From Oreohelix idahoensis (taxonomy: Eukaryota > Mollusca > Gastropoda > Stylommatophora > Oreohelicidae), in NCBI GenBank assembly GCA_024509875.1, contig JAMPIV010021231.1:1-64000 (forward strand): a stretch of DNA of 64,000 nt. The letters are read 5' to 3'. This document shows positions 36,601 to 51,600 of this stretch, piece after piece. Below the pieces are notes generated by a model. It was not told the origin of the DNA, did not search any database, and was given only the letters and a program-made list of their open reading frames with translations. Positions within the stretch are counted from its first letter, which is position 1; every line of letters starts with the position of its first letter. The translations under genes and the position numbers were made by a program.

Positions 36601-39600
36601 ATAAACTCACCCCCTCAAGCAGTCCTCTTGTTTCACTTGATACAAATGTTGGAATGTGAAGACATGTGTGAGAGTTGATTCCTCCAGGATGGCACTCACT
36701 TAAACTCTGATAACACAGCAACAAATAAATAACAGCCCACTCACTTAAATAATACATCAATTAATACATTACAACGCACTCATTTAAACTCTGATAACAC
36801 AATAACAAATCAATCACATCTCACTCACACTCTGGCTACACAGAAATAAATCAATTACAACCCACTCACTCAAACTCTGATAACGTATCAATTAATACAT
36901 TATAACCCACTTATTTAAACTCTGATAACAAATCAATTACAACCCACTCAAGAATGATGATTCGGTTTGGTAATAAAGATGATACATATTGACAGATGTG
37001 CTTAAAATAGGGAAAAAAAACCAGTCAATCCATTTAAAAACACTAAAAAGATTACAAGCACAGAGAGAAGACAATCACCATTATCACCACACACATTTTT
37101 ACTTTAAAGATGAGCACAGCTTTTTAATTTCATTCACTCAGGACTTTTGAGCTCCTATGGGGCATTTTAAAGGCTTTTCCAGAAGGACACCAGCTCCTGC
37201 TTTGCATATACCCTGACTCACGCTGGTGATTTTCCTTATCGTCCAAGAGTGAGTCTGAACGAAGGCTGTGAATAATTAACAACTTACCTGATTAACTAAC
37301 CATTCAGAACTACCCGATTTATAGAACAGTGCACTGTTAAAAGCAAGCCAAGCTGAAGAAACTGGAGCTCAGGACTTACTCAACTCAACAAGTTTCAGAA
37401 TGGCAGAAAAGCCTCAGGAAAAGCCTAGATCTACAGTGTAGAACAGAGGTTTTCAAACTGTGCGTCGCGGCTCCCAAGGGCGTCGCGGCCCTCGGCTAAG
37501 GGCGTCGTGGTGGCTTGGGAAAAGTGTTGGGCTCGATATTATGAGCCAAGGTCCATCAATAAATATAGATCTTCATAGTATAGAGAGGAGCCGCGGTGAT
37601 TTATGCACAGGTCAAGGGAGCCGCGGACCAAAAAAGTTTTAAAACCTCTGGTGTAGATAATACCAAGGAGTCTTCAATTCGGTACTAGCTGCAAAAGAGC
37701 AAGAAGCTCAGCAGCCCTAGTTAACAACATGAATTCTAATTCATAGTGATTGTGAAACACTCAAACTCCAGGACAGCACTCATCATCATCATCATTTTCT
37801 TGTTTGCTCCTTATGGAGCATGGAACCACTACTGCAGATGACCTCCCCTTGGAGGAAGCCTGCACAAAGTATTCATATGCTCTTGCAGCTGTGGTTTCTG
37901 TAGCAGTCTGTTTTACTTGATGAGGTTGCAAGCCCATTCACAACCTCACATTAGTCACCTTGTACAACATGTCTGAGAGCAACTCTGGGAAGGTTAAAGG
38001 CGGCCGGTGTGGTGCTGACCACTTCACCCCTAGTGTGCCATATGGTCAAGAAAACATGGGCCTAACACCATATTCCCAATATGCTTCAATGGGCGTGTAA
38101 CGGGATCCTTTATCTTGTTTTTTACATCATGCCTGAGGGAGCAGTAGTTGTGTTCTTTCTTGTCTCCTACGAGACCCCTGGGGACCTCCACGGGGCTGGA
38201 CAGCATTCAGCCTGCCATGTAGACATCAGTGAGATGTCCTTTTTCCTCTCTCTTTGAACACTGTGACACCTTGCATTGACACTTAACACTCTTTAGATGA
38301 CCTGGTAACTCAGGGAAAGTTTCCTCTCTCTTTTTGAGCAGCAATACTTCCTTATGTGTAATAAATGTTTATACAATACCAAACCTACCCTCTGTCCTGT
38401 TCTCACTGTTCTAAGTCTACTATCATTTACTGGACACAGTATTATTAAGGGCCTTGTCTTGTTGGACTGGCCTATACTGCATGATAGGGAAACAACAGAA
38501 GTGATTGAGTCATTAATAGGCTAAACTGCCCATGGTGGACTTCCGGTGTCGTGTATTGCGGTTCGCACTAATGACCTGTCATTGAAACTTCATTTTTTGG
38601 TGATGCGTAGATGGCAGGGAGGATAGTGTGATTCGCTTGCATGGCTAGGCGGGGTTGTCGCACAGAAGGTTCAGGGTTCAAATCCTGGGTAAGCTACTCA
38701 TGTCTGTTGTTTTTCTGTTGTCTAGTGTTCTACTTCTTTATTTCCTATGAGTGCCTGATAACATACCTTTTATATTTGTTTCATACTAATTTATTGGAGA
38801 AGTCGCTTGAACCCTGGACGTAATTCTTTGACCTGGTTGACTGCATTCAGGAGGATCTCACTATGGACCCAGTGATAAGCAGGGGGAGCTGAGAAGTGGC
38901 TCTGTGCAGGATGAGACAATTCCTTGGGAGAGCCCAGAACCAGAACATTTTAGCTCTGCATAGTTGGAGAGCCCCCTTGGATGGCAGGGAATGCACAGTA
39001 TGCCACATACTTCTTACTCCTAGCTTGGGACCCCTATGTGATGATTCTTTAAATGCAAGCCAAGGTGGAGAAACTGGAGCTCAACACATTTCAGAACAGC
39101 AGAAAAGCCACAGGAAAAGCCTAGATCTACAGTGTAGATAATACCAAGGAGTCTTCAACTTGGTATTGGTTGCAAAAGAGCGAGAAGCTCAGCAGCCCTA
39201 GTTAAACAACAACAACAACAGCAGATACTGCCATAGGGGAATGACATGTTACAGACTTCACTATACAAGGTAAAGCTTTATGAGCTGGGGTGACCAGTTC
39301 TCTTCCTTATTGCCGATGTCCTCCTAACATAAGAGCAGAGTCAGGTACCCATTTACAGCTGGGTAGACTGGAGTCTGATGTCACCAGTTTTTAAACCCAG
39401 AGCCTGGTAGCTTTGCCATGAGAGGCAGGCACTCTAACCACTTTGCCAATCGCAGGATTTAGTACAATGTTAAAAATGTGGTTAAAGCTGTTAAAATCTT
39501 GTGTTGCAACATTATCGTCTTTCCTCATTTTCTTCATTTCTGGCCCAGACACGGTCGCTGTATTTGTTGCAATCTCATTATGTTGTCCTGTCTTTATAAC

Positions 39601-42600
39601 TTCATTTACAACATGAATTTATCATCTACACTGTCATATGACTCTACTCAGACACTTGCTGATAACTTGATTCATCTTGCTGTCATCTGTATAATCGCTA
39701 GTCTAAATTAGTTTCTTCATTCAGAATTTCTTCAAATAATTTCCTTGCTAGATCTGAAGTCAACCCAGGAGGTCTACCATAAGTGATAGGCATGACCATT
39801 TTCAAAGCTTAGAAAATATCCCACCAAAGAACTGCAAATTAACAATTAAAAACATGTGCAAATTCAACCACCGATCCACATTTTAATAAAAGGAAGTGAT
39901 ATTTATCAATATTAGGATGTTAAAATTGCAGAATAGCACTACAAATGAAACAAAACATAAAAGCCGAAATATCAGTCTGTCATCCCAGCAGAAAGATCAC
40001 TGGAGCCCATTGAAACATTCACATGAAATTTTAAAAATTAAATATCACAACTTACCCGTCCAACTATCAGCTCATACAGTAGAGCTCCTATACTCCACCA
40101 GTCACATGACCTGTCATACTTGTTAACTGAGCCCACCTCTGTGATGGGGAAAAAAGACAAATCTAATTAAGGTAAAATACTGACCACTTTAGAGAAGAGA
40201 ACAGAAATAAAATCAGTAATTTTAACTGCAATAGAACACAGATTATCCAAATCCCAATTTTCTGAACTGCCAGTTAACCGAATAACCACAACCAAGGAAT
40301 GTATGTTCAGTCTTTGATGTAAGCTCCCTCCACTCACTGAGTCAGTCCACATGGTCATTGTTCCCGTCAAAATCCAGTCTATTTCCAGGTATTGTCATAG
40401 TAGGGTATCAGTTTTATCTTTTACCTATTTATGTTATTTTGATCACCATACTAATATTCCAGGAATGTCATTTATGCTTCAGCAGAAAAATGCTAGATAA
40501 ACTATCATCACTCATTATCACGTAAGATTGGTATGATAACTTATTTTATCCACAAAAGTTTAGATATCCTCAACTACCTGTTTTCAGTAACTTCTCTAAA
40601 AATGCAACCATGTTTTTAAATGGTACTTTTTTCACTTATCAGTAACACTTACCTTAAACTCTAGCCCATTTTAAACAACTGATGAAAACATGAGCAGAAA
40701 TAAAACAATTAATTTTTTTTAAAGGTGTTTGCTACTTTTCTTTGTAGCACGCCCCTTTCAACCATCTACCATATACATGGAGCTTTATCTCTAGTAGGTA
40801 ATTTTTTCCTTTTCATTCACATGCTCACATATCACATCTCTCACCAGCAGTGGTTTCTGTGTCAATTTGCTTTACATGATGAGGCTGCCAGTTCCATTCA
40901 CAACCTCATATTAGTCACCTTGTATGACATGGCTGAGGGTACAGTAGTCTTATTATTTTCTTGTCTCTTCACAGAAAATATTACAAGTGATACAATATTT
41001 ATGTAGTTACCTTCTATCTCACAAAACAAATGCTATCAGGTAAAATATATGCCATAATGACAGCTGATGTACTGTACTGTAATTTCCAAGAAGAGAAGAT
41101 TTTCTTCTTCACATCTCACTTCTTCTTTGACGGTTGGCAGTTATGGATCAAATAAGAAGAAGAATGTCACTTCTGCTTTGACGGTTGGCGGTTATGGATC
41201 AAATAAGAAGAAGAATGTCACTTCTGCTTTGACGGTTGGCGGTTATGGATCAAATAAGAAGAAGAAGAATGTCACTTCTGCTTTGATGGTTGGCGGTTAT
41301 GGATCAAATAAGAAGAAGAAGAATGTCTCTTCTGCTTTGACGGTTGGCGGTTATGGATCAAATAAGAAGAAGAATGTCACTTCTGATGTTTCATTCGTTC
41401 ATGATGACCCTTCAGCTCCCCAAGGACAACAGGCCTTCAAAGAATGTATACCAGGTCCTCCTGTCCTGTAACCACCAGGTCCTCCTGTCCTGTAACCACC
41501 AGGTCCTCCTGTCCTGTAACCACCAGGTCCTCCTGTCCTGTAACACCAGGTCCTCCTGTCCTGTAACCACCAGGTCCTCTTGTCCTGTAACCACCAGGTC
41601 CTCCTGTCCTGTAAGCACCAGGTCCTCCTGTCCTGTAACCACCAGGTCCTCCTGTCCTGTAACCACCAGGTCCTCCTGTCCTGTAACCACCAGGTCCTCC
41701 TGTCCTGTAAGCACCAGGTCCTCCTGTCCTGTAACCACCAGGTCCTCCTGTCCTGTAACCACCAGGTCCCCCTGTCCTGTAACCACCAGGTCCTCCTGTC
41801 CTGTAACCACCAGGTCCTCCTGTCCTGTAACCACCAGGTCCTCCTGTCCTGTAAGCACCAGGTCCTCCTGTCCTGTAACCACCAGGTCCTCCTGTCCTGT
41901 AACCACCAGGTCCTCCTGTCCTGTAACCACCAGGTCCTCCTGTCCTGTAACCACCAGGTCCTCCTGTCCTGTAACCACCAGTTCCTCCTGTCCTGTAACC
42001 ATCCAAAGTTCTTTCCATGTCTTCTTTATCCTTTTCATTTCTATGTTCAGTTCTTCACTTTCAGTTCTTCACTTTCAGTTCTTCACTTCATGTGTTTTTC
42101 AGTCTCCCTCTCTTACCAAGGGGATTCCAGAACCAGGACTACCCTGTAATGCTATCACCAGGTTTTACCATGTGTTACTGGAGGGCAAAGGGCAAGGAAA
42201 GAGTAGTAACACTGTAACCTGCCAAGCATGTCATAAAAGGAGACTAAGGAGGGTTGGGCATGGGGGCCAGCTACACCATCCTGTAGACACTATAAAAACA
42301 AAAACCTCAGCAAGCATGGATAGGTCAACTAAAGTAAATAATTTAAATTATGATGTTTGTATAGCAAACAAAAAATTAGAATATATGGTTTCTATCTCCA
42401 AGAGCAAGCATAAAAAGGATAACCATGTCTAAATTCTATTATAAGAAGCAGATTTTCATGACAGTTCTTTACAATGGTGTCACATGCATTAACAGAAAAT
42501 CCCTCAACTCCATGGGGCTAGTTGGCAGGGTGGATAGTCACAGCAAGGTGGTGTTACTGATCAGATGGTCCTGGGTTCAAGTCCCCGGAAAGCCTATCAC

Positions 42601-45600
42601 TTCTGTTGTTTTTCTGTTGTCTAGTTTTCTACTTCTTTATTTCCCACAAGTGCTTGCTGTTACCTCTTTATGTGTATTTATTTACTTATTTCTTCTTCTT
42701 TGTACATTCTCAGACGTCTGCTTGAATATGTTCAAACAAAGCAGTGGTCAGCTTGAGGCTATTTATATCTCCATACAGCTTTTCCAGGAATGGTACTGGT
42801 GATGGCCATAATTGCTTTCTCTGTTCCTCCTATGTTGGGCATCTTTGAAGCAGATGTTCAGTAGTCATTTTATCAGTGCCACATTTACACTCATCAGTAG
42901 TTCCTATCTTTAGCTTGTTGAATAGATGGTATCCTAATCTGTTGTGGCCCGTGCTGAGTCTGATTTACTTATTTAATCTCCATTTTTTACTGAATAACCT
43001 GAACGGCTCCTGCACATAAATCCCGTGTGGATGGGAAGGAGCGAAGCTCCTGACCGGGCTGGAAGGAAAGTCCACTGACCCCCCAGCCTCGCAATGACAT
43101 GTCATTGGGCCAAAAGAGCTGGAAAGCTCGAGTGCCGCTGGTTAGAGAAAAAAAAAAAAAAAAATCTCCATTATCTGACCCTGGAACTGAACAACTATTT
43201 GGTGCTCTCTCTCACCTGACCTGAGAATGAGAACAATAACTTTGTGTGTTTTCTCACCTGGAGCAGCATAAAGGTTCTGTTTTGCAGTCCAGTCAAGTTC
43301 TTGATCACCATGACCTAGGTTAAAAAAATATGTCAAGCACACCTGGCCACCATCTCCAAGAAGAATATTACCCGGTTTTAAATCTCTGTGACAAAGAAAC
43401 AATAGAAGCAGTTTTAGAATACAGAAAGAGTCATTGTATGCTTTAAAAAAACATAGAGAAAAAAAACCCAGAAAAAACCAGGATCAGCCCAAAAGCAGAC
43501 CTGCTGCAAGATGTCATCCCTGCGTAGAATTAACGACAGTTTCTAGCAATGGTGCATTCAAGACATGTCAATGATGCTGTAATAATATATATAATAAACA
43601 GTAGTTCCAAAGCAAAAACTGTCACAGGGAGTGGCGTGTTAGAGATTTCACTATATCAGGTCTCAGCTTCATGAGGGTGGGTGGCAGGTTGTGATTTTTG
43701 CTACTGTTGCCATTTCGTAACTCAAGAGTAGGATCAAGTATCCATTTACAGGTGGGTAGACTGGAGTGTGATGCTACAAGGTTTTCAGCCTGGTAACTTT
43801 GCCTTGTAAAGTATGTATACTAACCACTCTATGCTCTAAAACTGATTTTAAAAAGCTAAAATTATGTTGTTGTTTTTTTTGTCTGTTTGTTATGTGAAGC
43901 CATCTCTCACTGCAAAGAAGGCATGGAGAAAAGTGATTGTAAGGATCTCTGGTACACAGATGGTTATAAGTGGTTGGTGACAAGCATGTCCTTCATTTTC
44001 TTTAAATCTGTCAGATAACAAAGCCGCATCAGCAAAAACCTTGTATGTAACTAGGGTCTGCCTGAAGAATTGGTAAGTGACAACAGTGTCCTGGCTGCCT
44101 TGGGAGCACAGGCCAATGAATACTTGCTATCTCCATGTTTATGTTCTATTCTTCAGTTCTGTTTGTGTTCATTGGTCATCCCTTTTCATGTGGTTTGGTT
44201 TGGATTTAAGGACTATCTTCATTGCACACGGATAACTCCTCCAGTGCTCCAATCTCCTCCCTTAGATCACACAAGGACGATCTCAGCACAGTGTATGAAC
44301 TCCATAACACCGGCAAGAATCCCAATGTGTGTATATAGGAATCACACATTCTATAAATATATCTGGTGGCTAGGTTTCTAATTTTTTAATTTAGCCAGGG
44401 CAGCGCGTGCAACGTGCACATGGGACTTCCTATTTTTTCACCCCTATCCGAGAAGGCTAGGCATCCGATCTCACTACCCAGGAGACCAGGGTGGAGTATG
44501 ACATCATTAGGACCACTGGTTCTGAAAAAAAAATTTCCATAAATTATATTCCCTCTACTGGGAATCAAACCTGGTACCTCTAAAATTCATGACGGACGCC
44601 AAACCTCTTAGCCACTCCGACCATCCCCCCCCGGGTTTCATGTAAGTGCCTGATGTTTGCTCCACATGGCTGTTTGCTTAGTGTATGCCCAATCCATCTC
44701 CTTTAGCGTTTTTGTATGAGCTGGGCTTTTTAAAACATAACTGTATGTTATTTTGTTTTGTGTAGTCTTTATTATTGTCCACATTTTTTGCCCTATGCCC
44801 TGCGTAGTTGCTACGGGTCTCTGAAGAGATAAGGAAAGAATATGACTACTGCCCACTAAAGCGTGTCAAACATGGCCACTAATATGAGGTTGTACATGAG
44901 GCTGGCAACCTCATCGTGTAAAAGAACCTGCCACAGAAATCACTGCTGCAACAGCATGTAACTGACTTGTGCACGCTTCCTGCAGCATCAGCTGCTGTGG
45001 TGGCTCCATGCTCCTTAAGGAGCAGAAAGGCAGATGTGAAATGGTATTTCTGTCCTATAGGCCTACATCAACACAAACATTGGTTCTATTTTTTTCAGAA
45101 GACATTATGAACAGCCATGCTTGTCTACACTTGAACTAGCTGCATAAAGCCGTCAAGCGTTTTGGTCTGACAATGTCAACATTTTCTTCGTCCTTTCAGT
45201 TTATTTCTACTCTGCTGGTATTGGTCAGTGCCTACTTTTTTAGAAATAAAGTCGTCACACAAAAGTCTAGTCCTGACTTCTAAATTACTTTACGTGCCTC
45301 CGAAGGAACATGCAATAAAGTTATAATATCCTTATACTGGAATACATCTATGAATATAAAAATGTATAAGACAATCAAATATGTGTCTGAGAAAAATATC
45401 TCACAGAAAGCTTAAAATAATTCCCTGCAAATCTTCTTTGCAGTTTTTAAAAAAAAAAAAATAATTTTTAAAAACTTTTTTTTTACTCTTGTTTTGCTCT
45501 GAATACAGAAAGTCAACCAGTTTGCACAGAGGTATCCACAACAATACATCAGATGTGAAGCTAGAAATTATTCCAAATGAAAAAAGGTGTAACAAATATT

Positions 45601-48600
45601 ACCATTCTTTCTGTCCTCCCCCTCTCCCCAAACCAAACTTACCTGCACACAACACCTAATGAATGGAGTCTTGAGACAGCTGTGACCACTTGTGCCATCC
45701 ACTTTCTGATCAAGGATTCTGGAATCTGAACCGGATCAACATCAGTGGAGTCCATAAGCTCAAATGAATCAGAGACTGCTCTAGCTCTGCTGCGTACAGG
45801 AGACTTGAAATCACTCTCGAATGATGCAGACCGTGACATGCCTTTAGAACTCATGTGACTTACAGAAAGCTTCCGAGGGGTGCTGGTTTGCTTGAACAGT
45901 GAGCTACTGCTCCTAGTAAAACCATAGGGATGATGTTTCCTGTTTTCACTTTCTAAGACACGTTTTAAAACAGGACTTACACTTTCTCCTGGCTGAGAAC
46001 AGAAACTATCAGTGAGATCTACTGCATTCAAATAATTATTTTTAGTATTTGTATTTATGAACTCTTGTGCACTCATGTAATTCTGGGCTGGACTCCAACA
46101 AAACTTGTTTGAAATGCTACAATGTTTGTCACTATTTTTATATGATGTTTTACCTACAGATGACCTTTTATCTTCACAATTAAGACGCTCTTCAGCACTG
46201 CCATTTGAATCATAAGAAAATGGTTTTACATCCGAATTATCCTCACAAACTTTGTTGCTACCTTCTCCAGTTCTATCGTTTGTTTCAGCAAGAACTTTCT
46301 CAACTTGTGTAAGAAGTTCTTTTGATTTTCTAATTATGTCATCAGAACTGAAAGCAGGGGCAAATGTTCTTGCAACATTTGGTGACAGATCCCCATGTAT
46401 GCTTACCTGATCTTCATTAATCACAGGCAATTCATCATTCTCTGTAAGATGAAATGCTTCACAATCATTGATCTGACTTGAAGCTACACATGTTGATGAA
46501 TCGCTACATTCTTTATTTGCTGAGATGTCACTAGTTTTTTCACAAAATGAGAAACTGTGATTGGTGTCTTCACTGTCAATGCTGATGACTGAAAAAGCTT
46601 CACTGTCTGTTTGCATTTTCTGAAGGAGAGAATGAAAACTGTCTTCTTCTGGTAACGAGAGCGGTGATATCACACTGCTGTCCTGTTTGCCAATAGCAGC
46701 ACTGTCATCTGACAGATCTAAAAAATTCTGGGGTAACGTGAGCGCATGACTCAAATTTGAATCAGTATAAATGTCCTGACAATCTGAACTATTGTCCCCT
46801 GAGCTTTCAACATCAAAGCTTTCATTTTGACTAGACCTTTTGCCTATCACACACATTGCACTTAATTCATTAATTTCTTTATTTAGTATTGAAAATCTTG
46901 ATGCATCAGTAGAGTTAAAAGATTCTACATGCTTCTCTGAATTAACTTCAGAACTTTGGTCAAAGTCTCTGCTACTTGTAACTTTCTCTTTCTTTGAAAT
47001 TTCCTTTAATTTGAAATAAACGTGTTTAACTCCTTCATCCTTATCAGTTGCTTCTGGCTTTGTTCCAGAATAAATGTTTCTACAGTCTGTCTGCACAGCA
47101 TCCCTTCTTATGCCCCACTTTGCCCAGCTACCTCTATCACTGTTCAAATAGTTTCCTAAGTATGTCCAAAGTTTTCCTCCACTTGCATACTGAAGAAGTA
47201 GGAACACAGAATTTTCAGTTTCATAAAACCTGTGCAGGCTGACCATGTAGGGGCATGTGGTGGGGAGAATATTTTGTATAGATCCAGTGTCCAGAGTGGA
47301 CTTTGGGATGGGCTACAAATAGAAAGGAGAAATGGTACATTTAAAGCATTATTGTGTAACTGATTCATGACTTACAACATGGACACATCTCTCACTCACA
47401 GTTTATGAGTAAGGTCTGAAATTTCATAACTTCTGTGATCATTTAATTCCAAGTTTTGATATACCAAGACTTTAACACATCAATTTCTGAGACCTCCAGC
47501 AACTGTGATAATTTTTTCTAAGTTAAATTAAATGAATGAAAACAAATGTCCCTTTTTCACTCCTTGAGGAGCACAGAGACTTCACTGTAGTTGTCCCTTA
47601 GGTGGGAAATCTACATGAAAGAATTTCATGTACCCCAGTGTCGTGAAACATTCTAAATCCACATATCTAAATTAAAAAGTAAATGTAAAGCCTAACGAAG
47701 TAATTCAATAAAAGGAAAGAAGAATGGTAAAAGAACAGTGCGGTCACAATAGCGTACGCCTGTGTTATAGAACGTCATACTAGCTAAACAAGAAATCCCC
47801 TTTTTCTACTTCGTCTGCATAATTGTAGCGCTTTCACGTTTGCTCGTAAAGCCTACTGCATCAAATACACGCGTTTCTAAAAATAAAACTAGTACTATAT
47901 TTCTTGTACGACCTTGAGAGAGACACTGCGTAATGACCTAAATTTAATATTCCATTAATGTCATTTTATGCACTACGTAAACTAAGACAGACGGGCTTAG
48001 AAGAGAGAGAGAGAGAGATGTACGGAGGAATGCATGCAATGCTACCACGTTGCTTCGCGATTTAAAATTAATGCCACCCCACGCGAAAGGCATGCAGGCT
48101 TGATTTTTTTTTTTTTTTAAACTGTGACAAAAAACACTACAATACGAGGTTAGGTTTTAAAAAACATGGTTAATGCTTATTAGGAAACATGACACAATAC
48201 TGTTTTACGTCTGAAATACTGACATTAGCCTGACAGTACAGAAGACACCCCATCGTATAGAAGTGAGCGGGTGGTAGAAGAAAATACATATTTTGAACGC
48301 AGCCACTTAGCTCCCTTAAACTTATATATTTGGGTGCCTTAGGACTTGCTGACAAAGAATATGTTAGGTGTTAAGCAAATAGTCTAATAATTAACAAATT
48401 ATAGCCAAAATACTATAGTGGTGTTGTCTGACAACACAGGATCATATTTGCTCATAATGGCGTGTTTGGACACTGCTTTAGAGGAAATGAGGCCACCACG
48501 TTAAATCCGATTTGATTGGCTAGAATAATATGTAAGGCGAAACATGATTAGTCGATTGCAGATACTATTTTTGGTTGTTAATGGAAACGATAGGAAGGGT

Positions 48601-51600
48601 ACTTTTTTTCAAAAGCTTTTGTAAACATGGTCTCATTGGCTAGACCATTTAATATAGTCAATTAGGAGCGTCAGTTCAGTGCCACTTTTTGAAAATACAA
48701 TTTGTAGAAGCAAGTGCGTTGAGAACCAGTTCACATTTTTCTAATAAAAGCCTGGGACAGAGGCAGATCGGAATTGTGCCATAACTCATCGCCAGTCAAC
48801 GTACTTGTTTAATATTTCCTTGAATTGTGGTAAGCTAGACATATTTGATATCTTTTTGATGAAAATTGAATGTGAATTGATAATTTATGTCTGTATGTGT
48901 GTGGTTCAGTAACAAACAAGAGGCAAAGCCTAGATATTGCTCCCCCATGAACAAAACGTGTCGGAGAGGAGTATAACTGCATGGGATTGCCAAATAGTAC
49001 TATGACACCTATCTTATTGAATAGAAGGAAATAATGCTGGAATTGCAGAGGCGTTGTAACCATTAGGGAGAGGAATACTGGTGTATATTGTTCATGAGAA
49101 GCTAGCAGTTGGCCTACCGCGCTGAACTCTGTGTTTGTTATGTATTGTGCTTCAGTGTGGAAATAGATTATAAATTAGTTCTGAAGTAGGAGGTACAACC
49201 TTCTTGTTTCAGGGACCGTGGTACTAAAGTATTAAAGCAGCACCTGGTCTGAGTTTTGCTGAATCCAGAGGCTGGTAGCATACTCCTTGGTCAAGATATC
49301 GACCAGTGTTGTTTCTCAAGAAAACGGTGAAGCAAGCGAGCAGTGGAGACTTTCCTGCCGCCCACACAGAAGTTAAGATTTCGTTGGCCAGAGCAGCTCA
49401 ATCTTGTGTATACTCCCCCTCTAAAAGTGACTTTACATTAAATCAAGAGGGACATTTATTTGTTTCAAATAAAAAGAAACTGTGAACCTTTCCAATATTA
49501 TTTCCATCAGAAACAAACACTTGAAGTCATGATGACAAACAACAACCTAGCTTGAAAAGCCAGTATTACCTCATAGTACTACATCACAACTTACACACAT
49601 ATTGTAATAATAATATATGGCAATACAAAGATCTTATCTATAAATTGTGTACATACAACTTGTGATTACATTTGATTGTGATTCCTGGTTCACTTTGTAG
49701 TTGAATCAGGATATCTATTATTGAAAGGAATTAATACATATTTTAAAAGTTGACACTTGACTTATTAAGATAGTCTTATAGAGTGTTCTATGTATGTGAG
49801 TGTCACAGTGTTGTAAAGTATTGTGGATTAAATTAAATTGTTTATCTGTCTGTTGGTTGTTGTGAACATACACTTCATCACTATCATAACCCTAGACATT
49901 CAACGTAGTCATCACATATATTCCAGAATAAGTCTGACTGAGGTCTAAATGTGGTAGCAAAGTAAGGTCATCTGTAATACACCACACTTATTAGATACAG
50001 ATACCTTCACAGCTGATCTCAGTCAGTACACTAAGTCCCCTATAAATATTTATATCATCCCACTTTACCACACCCAGCAGTGGCAGCTTATGTTGCAATG
50101 TTTCTAAAGCATACAGCAATAAATAAACTCTCTCAGAACTGTGAAGCAAGTATAAAACAGATAGCGGTCGTTCTGTATTAACATGTACAAAAATGAGTGA
50201 CGAACACATTCTGTCTCTATATTTTCAGGATGAAATTTTTCACTCCCGTTTAAAAAAACCAAACAAACAAAAAGCAAATGTGTATCTGTAGCTACAGACA
50301 ATTGGTAACATGTCTTCTTCTTCTCTGATCCTTAGCCGCCGACTGTCAAAGCAGTCAGTGGCCATCACGCCTGGTGGCATCTTGTAGGGCAGCAACGAAC
50401 TGGTAACATGTGTTTTATACATAAAAGGTGGCATGGTTGGTCTATATCTGGAATCAGCTTCACTTATATAGACCACACGTAACACTAAGAAGACACTGTA
50501 GCAAGAATTTACCAATGAAGGTCTTGAATGAAATTAAACAAATTGTTAATTTTATACACACAGGGATATGAGATGAATGAAAGGCAGTTCACTTCTTTTC
50601 AGCAACTGTGACCAGCTTCTATAGCAATTTTTTGCTCTTGATGATACGACTAAAACATACATGTAAACAAAATAGAAACATATTCCTCAAATTTTGACAT
50701 TAAAAGAGATACACAATGGAGTTTGTCAAGCTTAGTAATCGAATATTGGTCTTTCATATTTTTATCAGTTTTACCCAGAAGAATCATCAGTTTACTCACT
50801 TCTGCCACACAGACACAACCAGTGTTGAAAGTACATAAATAAGTGAAAATATTTTCTAAGACAGTGAAAACTATCATATTTGTTTTAGATGATTTACTGA
50901 TGAATAGTTTTATGCAAAACCAGATGCATATCATTTTAAGATGCCAAATCTAATATTGTTCTGAATGTTCAAAAACATGCTATAACAAAGTGGCCAAGGG
51001 ATGACAAGAATTATATGTCTGTTTCACAAAACTATTTTGATCTACATCAATCTCTCACTCTTATGCTGTTCAATAAGCGCTTTTTCGATAAAATGCTGTT
51101 TCTTCATTTGCCTATTATATGCTTAACAAATTTGATCTTACACTGTGCGCAAACATTCTGTGGAGGCAGGAATACTACTTTCAAGTTCATTCAGGGTGGT
51201 GGGATTGCCAAGAAGCATTGTCATTGCTAGCATAATGAAGCAGGACTGAAAAATGGAATAGAGTTCTCTGGTAATTCGTAACACAGAGCAAGATCTTAAT
51301 TGCAGTACGGTGTTTCTTGAAGTACAGTGCATACTAATATTTTATGTGATTGTCACGAGTTGGATTTAAGTTAGAGTTATGCCCAAGTGTAGGACAAGAC
51401 CCTAGTGTGAGAAAAGACTAAGATAATAGATTAATTATGAGAAATGACAGTGAATGTAGTAAGGTGAGTCTATTGGCCCGAGGAGGATAACCGAAATTAA
51501 ATCTTCCTCGCCAAATCGTGACTAAAGAAATGCTATAAACTCACCACCTCTGGCTACCTTTAACAGACTAAAGGAGATAAGGTTAAACTAACACTACAGA

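Noticed and set aside
41344..42432. 362-codon ORF (and 208-, 193- and 189-codon ORFs) rich in SSCPVTTR or YRTGGPGG repeats
   Set aside because: All arise from the 24-bp minisatellite, whose unit is a multiple of three; the flanks are decayed LINE sequence.
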